15,329 bases of DNA from DASSKW01 sp035701115 (GTDB lineage: Bacteria > Pseudomonadota > Gammaproteobacteria > Natronospirales > REEB76). Positions 8,997 to 15,329 of this stretch are shown one piece after another. Each line of letters opens with the position of its first letter. The first letter of the stretch is position 1. The stretch covers positions 1 through 15,329 of the forward strand of contig DASSOA010000096.1 of the NCBI GenBank assembly GCA_035701115.1, read 5' to 3'. Under the pieces are notes generated by a model that ran no database searches, was not told where the DNA came from, and saw nothing but the letters and a program-made list of their open reading frames with translations. The position numbers and the translations under genes are program-made.

Positions 8997-9470
8997 ATGG
9001 TCTGGAAGCCCCATGTTACCGTCGCCGCAATCGCCGAACAGGACAACCGGTTTCTGGTAGTTGAAGAGCGCGTGCGCGGCCATCTGGTGATCAACAACCC
9101 AGCCGGGCACCTGGAGGAATCCGAGAATTTTCAGGATGCCGTGCGCCGCGAAGTGCTGGAGGAGACGGGATGGGAGTTCGAGCCGGATCATGTAACCGGC
9201 ATCTATCTGTGGAAAAACCGGCGCCTCGATACCACCTTTCTGCGGGTAACGTTTTTTGGGCGCTGCATGCGACACGATCCGGAGCGGCCGCTTGACCGTG
9301 GCATCGTGGGCCCCAGATGGCTGACACGCGACGAACTTGCCAGCGGCAAACACGCCTTGCGCAGCCCCATGGTGGTGCGCTGCATTGACGATCACCTTGC
9401 CGGTGCGCGCTATCCGCTGGAAGTTCTGACCTGCTATCCCGAGGTTGAGACCCTTCTGAATCCGGCCTGA
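8997..9470 (+). CDS. nudJ: Nudix hydrolase NudJ (HMP-PP / nucleotide pyrophosphatase)
   Basis: NudJ (YmfB) in E. coli hydrolyses the thiamin precursor hydroxymethylpyrimidine pyrophosphate and various nucleoside di- and triphosphates. The 157-aa protein carries a perfect Nudix box at residues 37-59, G-x5-E-x7-REV-x-EE-x-G, with Trp59 at the last, usually aliphatic, position. The start MVWKPHVTVAAI mirrors E. coli MFKPHVTVACV, and NNPAGHLEE, ALRSPMVVRCI and RYPLEVL match NQPAGHLE, NLRSPLVAESI and RYPLEMI. It precedes mnmA as in E. coli, but with a 56-bp gap. The start codon has no ribosome site and a -10-like hexamer six bases upstream. The last codons run into a triple 8-bp repeat. Confidence 0.95.
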   Translation: MVWKPHVTVAAIAEQDNRFLVVEERVRGHLVINNPAGHLEESENFQDAVRREVLEETGWEFEPDHVTGIYLWKNRRLDTTFLRVTFFGRCMRHDPERPLDRGIVGPRWLTRDELASGKHALRSPMVVRCIDDHLAGARYPLEVLTCYPEVETLLNPA

Positions 9471-9485
9471 ATCCCATCTGAATCC
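9456..9485 (+). repeat. Three CTGAATCC direct repeats at 11-bp period
   Basis: Identical octamers start at 9456, 9467 and 9478, each followed by a different trinucleotide (GGC, CAT, GTT). The array covers the last codons and stop of nudJ and ends just upstream of the mnmA promoter-like region. The 11-bp period puts all copies on one face of the helix. A short GTTCC/GGAAC hairpin with a 4-nt loop (9486-9499) follows directly. It may be a protein-binding array or a chance tandem duplication. Confidence 0.6.
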
Positions 9486-9491
9486 GTTCCC

Positions 9492-9520
9492 TTCGGAACC
9501 GGAGTTTCCCGGCGTAAAAT
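9492..9520 (+). promoter_or_regulatory. Candidate mnmA promoter, -10 six bases before ATG
   Basis: TAAAAT (9515-9520) lies exactly six bases before the mnmA ATG; TTCGGA (9492-9497) is 17 bp upstream of it but matches the -35 consensus poorly. The predicted transcript would start at the ATG. The bases between, GATCCC, give no Shine-Dalgarno. The CTGAATCC repeats end seven bases before the -35 position, where an activator could bind. Confidence 0.4.
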
Positions 9521-9526
9521 GATCCC

Positions 9527-10651
9527 ATGAGTACCGGCACGCATGTCATCGTTGGCTTGTCCGGCGGAGTTGACTCCGCGGTGGCGGCCCTGCTTCTGAA
9601 ACAGCAGGGCTACATCGTTGAAGGTCTGTTCATGGACAACTGGGAAGCTGATGACGACGATACCTACTGCACCACCGCGCAGGACTTCCAGGATGCGCGT
9701 CAGGTATGCGAGCGTCTCGACATTCCGTTGCACAAGGTCAACTTTGCAGCCGAATACCGGGAACGCGTATTCAGTTATTTTCTGCAAGAATACGCCGCCG
9801 GGCGCACGCCGAATCCTGACGTGCTGTGCAACAGCGAAATCAAGTTCAAGGCATTCCTTGATTACGCCTTGCGGCTCGGCGCGGATGCGATCGCGACCGG
9901 CCACTACGCACGTACCCGGCTGGATGCCAATGGTACGCACCTGCACAAGGCCGCGGATGGCGGCAAGGACCAGAGTTATTTCCTGCACGCCGTCTCGCAG
10001 ACCGCGCTTGCCAGAACCCTGTTTCCGCTCGGCGCCATGCAAAAATCCGAAGTACGCGCGCTGGCACGCACGCACGGCTTCGACAATCATGCCAAGAAGG
10101 ACAGCACCGGTATCTGTTTCATCGGGGAACGGCGCTTCAGCGAATTTCTCAGCCGCTATCTGCCGGCAACGCCCGGCGAGATACGCAGCATGGACGGCGA
10201 ACTGCTCGGAACCCACCAGGGGCTGATGTATTACACGCTGGGCCAGCGCCAGGGTCTTGGCATCGGCGGCCGCCAGGGTGCCGATCTCGCACCCTGGTAT
10301 GTTGCCGGCAAGGATCTTCAAAACAACACCCTGCTTGTCGTGCAGGGGCACGACCACCCCGCCCTGCTGCAAAACGGACTCACTGCGACGCGCCTGCACT
10401 GGATTGCCGGCGCGCCACCTGCAGGCGAATTTGCTTGCCTCGCCAAAACGCGTTACCGCCAGGCCGATCAGCGCTGCCGTGTTTGTATCCACGATAGCGG
10501 CGACTGCGAGGTTCGCTTCGAGCAGCCACAGCGCGCAATCACGCCGGGGCAGTACGTGGTGTTCTACCGGGACGACGAGTGTCTGGGTGGCGGAATCATC
10601 CAGGCCGAAACGCAGGCCGCCGCGCCGGCACACATTCGTAAATCCGCATGA
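9527..10651 (+). CDS. mnmA: tRNA-specific 2-thiouridylase MnmA
   Basis: MnmA thiolates U34 at the wobble position of tRNAs for Lys, Glu and Gln, receiving sulfur from the IscS–Tus relay in gammaproteobacteria. The 374-aa protein has the PP-loop SGGVDS (12-17) for ATP adenylation, FMDNWE (35-40), the nucleophile Cys101 in NPDVLCN and the persulfide Cys197 in STGICFIGER; the E. coli equivalents are Cys102 and Cys199. Further conserved blocks are TGHYAR, KDQSYFL, HQGLMYYTLGQRQGLGIGG and the C-terminal beta domain with KTRYRQ and LGGGII. The start fits E. coli MnmA well. The stop overlaps the hflD ATG as ATGA, as expected for the conserved mnmA-hflD pair. The upstream region lacks a ribosome site. 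Confidence 0.98.
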   Translation: MSTGTHVIVGLSGGVDSAVAALLLKQQGYIVEGLFMDNWEADDDDTYCTTAQDFQDARQVCERLDIPLHKVNFAAEYRERVFSYFLQEYAAGRTPNPDVLCNSEIKFKAFLDYALRLGADAIATGHYARTRLDANGTHLHKAADGGKDQSYFLHAVSQTALARTLFPLGAMQKSEVRALARTHGFDNHAKKDSTGICFIGERRFSEFLSRYLPATPGEIRSMDGELLGTHQGLMYYTLGQRQGLGIGGRQGADLAPWYVAGKDLQNNTLLVVQGHDHPALLQNGLTATRLHWIAGAPPAGEFACLAKTRYRQADQRCRVCIHDSGDCEVRFEQPQRAITPGQYVVFYRDDECLGGGIIQAETQAAAPAHIRKSA

Positions 10652-11286
10652 GCCGCAGTCTGGAAGACAAGGTGCTGGCACTGGCCGGCGTGGTGCAGGC
10701 GGCCGCGCTGGTCAACGATGCGGCTACGACGGGGCGTACCGACGAGCGGGCCGTCGAATCGATTCTCGGCAGTATCGTCAAGACCCAGGCCGATGACGTG
10801 CCCGATGTCTTTGGCGGTATCTCCCACCTTGCCTTTGGATTGCAGCGCCTTGCCAACCTGCTCGGGGCCGATAACAACCCCGACGATCTTCCCGTGCTGC
10901 GTTACACGCTCGGGCTGATGCAGCTTCAGGGCAAGGTGATGCGCCGGCATGCGTTGTCCGGACGCCTGGAAAGCGGCGTGGATCGGGCGCGCCAACAGAT
11001 GCAGCACTTTGGCACCACCCACAGTAACGTCCTGGCCGGTCTGGCGGACACCTATCTGCATACCGCAGGGACGCTCCAGCCACGCATCATGGTCACGGGC
11101 AACCCTGTACAACTGCAGAACCCCCGCGTCGTCAACCTGGTGCGCAGCCTCCTGCTGGGCGGTCTGCGCGCGGCCGTTCTGTGGCGACAATGCGGCGGCT
11201 CGCGCTGGGCGTTGCTGTTCATGCGCGCCAGCCTGCTCAAGGAAACACAGCGGCTGTTGCGGAAGAGCGGCCGCGAATACATCTAA
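10648..11286 (+). CDS. hflD: High frequency lysogenization protein HflD
   Basis: HflD is a peripheral inner-membrane protein, almost entirely alpha-helical, known in E. coli because it binds phage lambda CII and favours lysis/lysogeny changes; its ordinary role is unclear. The 212-aa protein matches E. coli HflD (213 aa) along its length: ALAGVVQAAALV near the N-terminus, VFGGISHLAFGLQRL (54-68), RYTLGLMQLQGKV (85-97), RIMVTGNPVQLQNP (145-158) and LLLGGLRAAVLWRQCGGSR (167-185). It starts inside the mnmA stop (ATGA) without its own ribosome site, so its translation probably depends on mnmA. The family is restricted mainly to gammaproteobacteria, which supports the assignment of the organism. 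It ends the rightward purB-led group; purB, its usual downstream neighbour, is at the front instead. Confidence 0.96.
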   Translation: MSRSLEDKVLALAGVVQAAALVNDAATTGRTDERAVESILGSIVKTQADDVPDVFGGISHLAFGLQRLANLLGADNNPDDLPVLRYTLGLMQLQGKVMRRHALSGRLESGVDRARQQMQHFGTTHSNVLAGLADTYLHTAGTLQPRIMVTGNPVQLQNPRVVNLVRSLLLGGLRAAVLWRQCGGSRWALLFMRASLLKETQRLLRKSGREYI

Positions 11287-11300
11287 ACGTCGTGCTTATC

Positions 11301-11325
11301 GCGCCTGATACCTTATAATAGGCGC
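11301..11325 (+). promoter_or_regulatory. acnA -10 region inside a 6-bp inverted repeat
   Basis: A perfect TATAAT (11314-11319) sits 89 bases upstream of acnA. It lies between GCGCCT (11301-11306) and AGGCGC (11320-11325), a perfect inverted repeat with a 13-base centre, which looks like an operator across the -10. No good -35 is visible at 16-18 bp, so an activator may be needed. A start near 11326 would give a leader of about 80 nt. Confidence 0.45.
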
Positions 11326-11339
11326 CCTCGGTTTCACTT

Positions 11340-11377
11340 CCTGCGCCGCACATCCTGACGGTTGCGGCAGGCGCAGG
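11340..11377 (+). promoter_or_regulatory. Stem-loop in the acnA leader
   Basis: CCTGCGCC (11340-11347) pairs perfectly with GGCGCAGG (11370-11377). Inside it CCGCA (11346-11350) can pair with TGCGG (11363-11367), so either a long stem with a CAGG bulge or two alternative pairings can form. There is no U-run, so it is not a terminator. It lies between the predicted start and the GGAG ribosome site (11399-11402). E. coli apo-aconitases bind stem-loops in their own mRNA, which makes this a possible control element. Confidence 0.4.
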
Positions 11378-11407
11378 TTCCACCTCCAAAGCCAGTCCGG
11401 AGTCGTC

Positions 11408-14098
<2,691 letters not shown>

Positions 14099-14121
14099 GT
14101 TTTCTCTCGTACCACAAATTG

Positions 14122-14154
14122 AAACGCCTCACTCCTTCCGGAGTGAGGCGTTTT
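14122..14154 (+). terminator. Bidirectional rho-independent terminator after acnA
   Basis: A perfect 14-bp stem (14122-14135 with 14140-14153) closes a TTCC loop. It runs from AAACGCCTCACTCC to its exact complement, so it has A-runs on the left and T-runs on the right and can serve both strands. It lies 23 nt after the acnA stop and 34 nt beyond the stop of the convergent hydrolase gene. Confidence 0.93.
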
Positions 14155-14187
14155 GCCGTGGGCTCCCGGTTTTTCAGGAAGAAATGT

Positions 14188-15048
14188 TCAGTCTTTGCTT
14201 TCGAACGTCATGGGCTGATCGATCGTCATCACGTGCAGCTTCCTCACCAGCCCGGGAGTATGACTCGTCTTTTGCAGACCGGCCAGCGCGGCTTTGAACG
14301 CTTCCGGCGTGCCGGTCAATACCGGAAAAGTTCCGTAGTGCATCGGGATCACTTCGTCGGGATTGACCAGCCTGACTGCTTCAGCCGCACCTGCCGGCCC
14401 CATGGTGAAATGATCGCCGATGCAGGCCAGCATGATATTGATGTGATCCATTTTCCCGATCAATCGCATATCGCTGAACAACGCAGTATCTCCGGTATCG
14501 TAGATTGTCGGGCCGTGTTTGATCCGGATGACGAATCCGTTCGGATTCCCGCCCGCTTCAATCCGGCCGGGTTGGCCATCCTTGCCGGGCAATTCGATAT
14601 CGGAACTGTGCACGGCCGGTTCAAATGTGACGCTCACTTCACCATTCAGAAGCTTGAGCGTGCCGCCGCTGTTGCCCAGCGTGTCGAAGCCCGCCTGATT
14701 CGCCGGGAATCCAAGATAGTCCACCATCGCATGACCGAGATCGAAGTTTGCAACCAGGTGTGCGCCGGTACGCCTGGCAATCTCGACGGCATCGCCGACA
14801 TGATCAAAATGGCCGTGCGTCACGAATATGTAATCGGCCTTCTTGAGATTATCCAGGTCCTGTTTGCCGTTCTTGTTTGCGGGATTGGTAATCCATGGAT
14901 CGAGCAGCAGCACGTGACCGGAAGGCGTCACGATCTTGAATGCGGCATGACCGTACCAGGTGACCGTCGTCGCACTTTTCGCACAGATCGCCGGAGATGC
15001 AAAAGCGAGCACGCTCAGCAATGAGATAACAAGCAGATTGCGGAACAT
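14188..15048 (-). CDS. Secreted UPF0173-type metallo-beta-lactamase-fold hydrolase
   Basis: This is a 286-aa metal-dependent hydrolase of the UPF0173 group of the metallo-beta-lactamase superfamily; the substrate is unknown. The N-terminus MFRNLLVISLLSVLAFASPA looks like a Sec signal peptide with cleavage near SPAICAKSA; no proper lipobox precedes the cysteine, so a soluble periplasmic location is likely. The mature part starts with VTWYGHAAFKI, then LLLDPWITNP, the zinc motif THGHFDHVGD (HxHxDH), AVHSSDIE, the bridging-aspartate segment YDTGDTALF, and the last ligand in IPMHYGTFP. The start at 15048 has GAGGGG seven bases upstream; a TTG at 15078 would spoil the signal peptide. It converges on acnA, with a shared terminator. 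Most relatives I know are cytoplasmic, so the signal peptide is notable. Confidence 0.9.
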   Translation of the reverse strand: MFRNLLVISLLSVLAFASPAICAKSATTVTWYGHAAFKIVTPSGHVLLLDPWITNPANKNGKQDLDNLKKADYIFVTHGHFDHVGDAVEIARRTGAHLVANFDLGHAMVDYLGFPANQAGFDTLGNSGGTLKLLNGEVSVTFEPAVHSSDIELPGKDGQPGRIEAGGNPNGFVIRIKHGPTIYDTGDTALFSDMRLIGKMDHINIMLACIGDHFTMGPAGAAEAVRLVNPDEVIPMHYGTFPVLTGTPEAFKAALAGLQKTSHTPGLVRKLHVMTIDQPMTFESKD

Positions 15049-15114
15049 AGTCAGCCCCTCATTGGTCTGGTGGAACAAATCTGGATTCTGTTCAATTCGA
15101 AGAGTTTACACGGT

Positions 15115-15142
15115 CCGCACTCACGCCTCGACGTGAGTGCGG
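15115..15142. repeat. Perfect 11-bp palindrome upstream of the hydrolase gene
   Basis: CCGCACTCACG (15115-15125) and CGTGAGTGCGG (15132-15142) are exact complements around a 6-base centre. Neither strand has a T-run after the stem, so it is not a standard terminator. On the minus strand it overlaps the place where a -35 would lie for a TAAACT -10 at 15103-15108. It may be an operator for the hydrolase gene or a rho-independent-like end of the gene at the right edge. Confidence 0.6.
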
Positions 15143-15241
15143 CGCAACAGTGAAACCCGATCAGCATCAATGGTGGTCGCCACGCAGCCTTCCGGCGCCG
15201 CATGCAGAATCAAGGCTTGTGTGCAATAGCGGCTCTGGATC

Positions 15242-15329
15242 TTACTCGCCCGTTGCAGTCTTCCAGACTACCGGCTGCCATTTCCCGGAAGCGTCAAATT
15301 TCGCCCCGATGTAATAGGCCTTGCCCGCT
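15242..15329 (-). CDS. C-terminal fragment of an unidentified protein
   Basis: A minus-strand frame open from the right edge ends at TAA (15242-15244). It gives 28 residues that include GKAYYIGAKFDASGKWQPV and finish TATGE. The composition (aromatic and glycine-rich, few Arg) looks like a real protein end rather than a shadow frame, but the fragment is too short to place in a family. The gene continues beyond the window. About 190 bp separate its stop from the hydrolase start; that gap holds the palindrome and nothing else I can name. Confidence 0.45.
   Translation of the reverse strand, partial: AGKAYYIGAKFDASGKWQPVVWKTATGE

Noticed and set aside
9434..10681. 415-codon minus-strand open frame opposite mnmA
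   Set aside because: Antisense shadow of a gene with complete catalytic motifs.

Overview
This window looks like a chromosomal housekeeping region from a GC-rich gammaproteobacterium. The best lineage markers are HflD, an E. coli-type PurB, NudJ next to MnmA, and the L16 arginine hydroxylase RoxA (YcfD); all align well with my memory of the E. coli proteins. A single AcnA-type aconitase, a class II fumarase and the DUF432–MscS pair would suit a respiring, possibly lithoautotrophic, environmental lineage. That last point, and any finer placement, is inference. I see no rRNA, tRNA, insertion sequence, prophage or CRISPR array.

Left part (1-5610, minus strand). A tight run of five genes reads leftward: fumC, a NudL-type CoA pyrophosphatase, mazG, a DUF432-like gene and an mscS-type channel. 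Gaps and overlaps are 32 nt, an ATGA overlap, a 14-nt overlap and 6 nt, so co-transcription from the fumC side is likely. A DegV-family lipid-binding protein follows after 150 nt and probably has its own promoter.

Middle (5611-11286). A divergent intergenic region separates fumC from the rightward genes purB, roxA, a DUF7931-like gene, nudJ, mnmA and hflD. In E. coli, nudJ-mnmA-hflD-purB are contiguous. Here the same set is kept, but purB has moved to the front and roxA plus a DUF7931 gene are inserted. The purB/roxA and mnmA/hflD pairs are tightly coupled. nudJ and mnmA have no visible Shine-Dalgarno, but each has a -10-like hexamer exactly six bases before its ATG. Three perfect CTGAATCC repeats at 11-bp period cross the nudJ stop codon just upstream of mnmA.

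Right part (11287-15329). acnA has its own promoter-like region, a leader hairpin and a strong bidirectional terminator shared with a convergent gene. That convergent gene is a secreted UPF0173-type metallo-hydrolase. A perfect 11-bp palindrome lies upstream of it, and the C-terminal 28 codons of an unidentified minus-strand gene run off the right edge.

I found no convincing new defence or mobile system. The points most worth checking are the DUF432–MscS module inside a fumarase/housecleaning operon, the candidate leaderless genes, and the helically phased repeat before mnmA.
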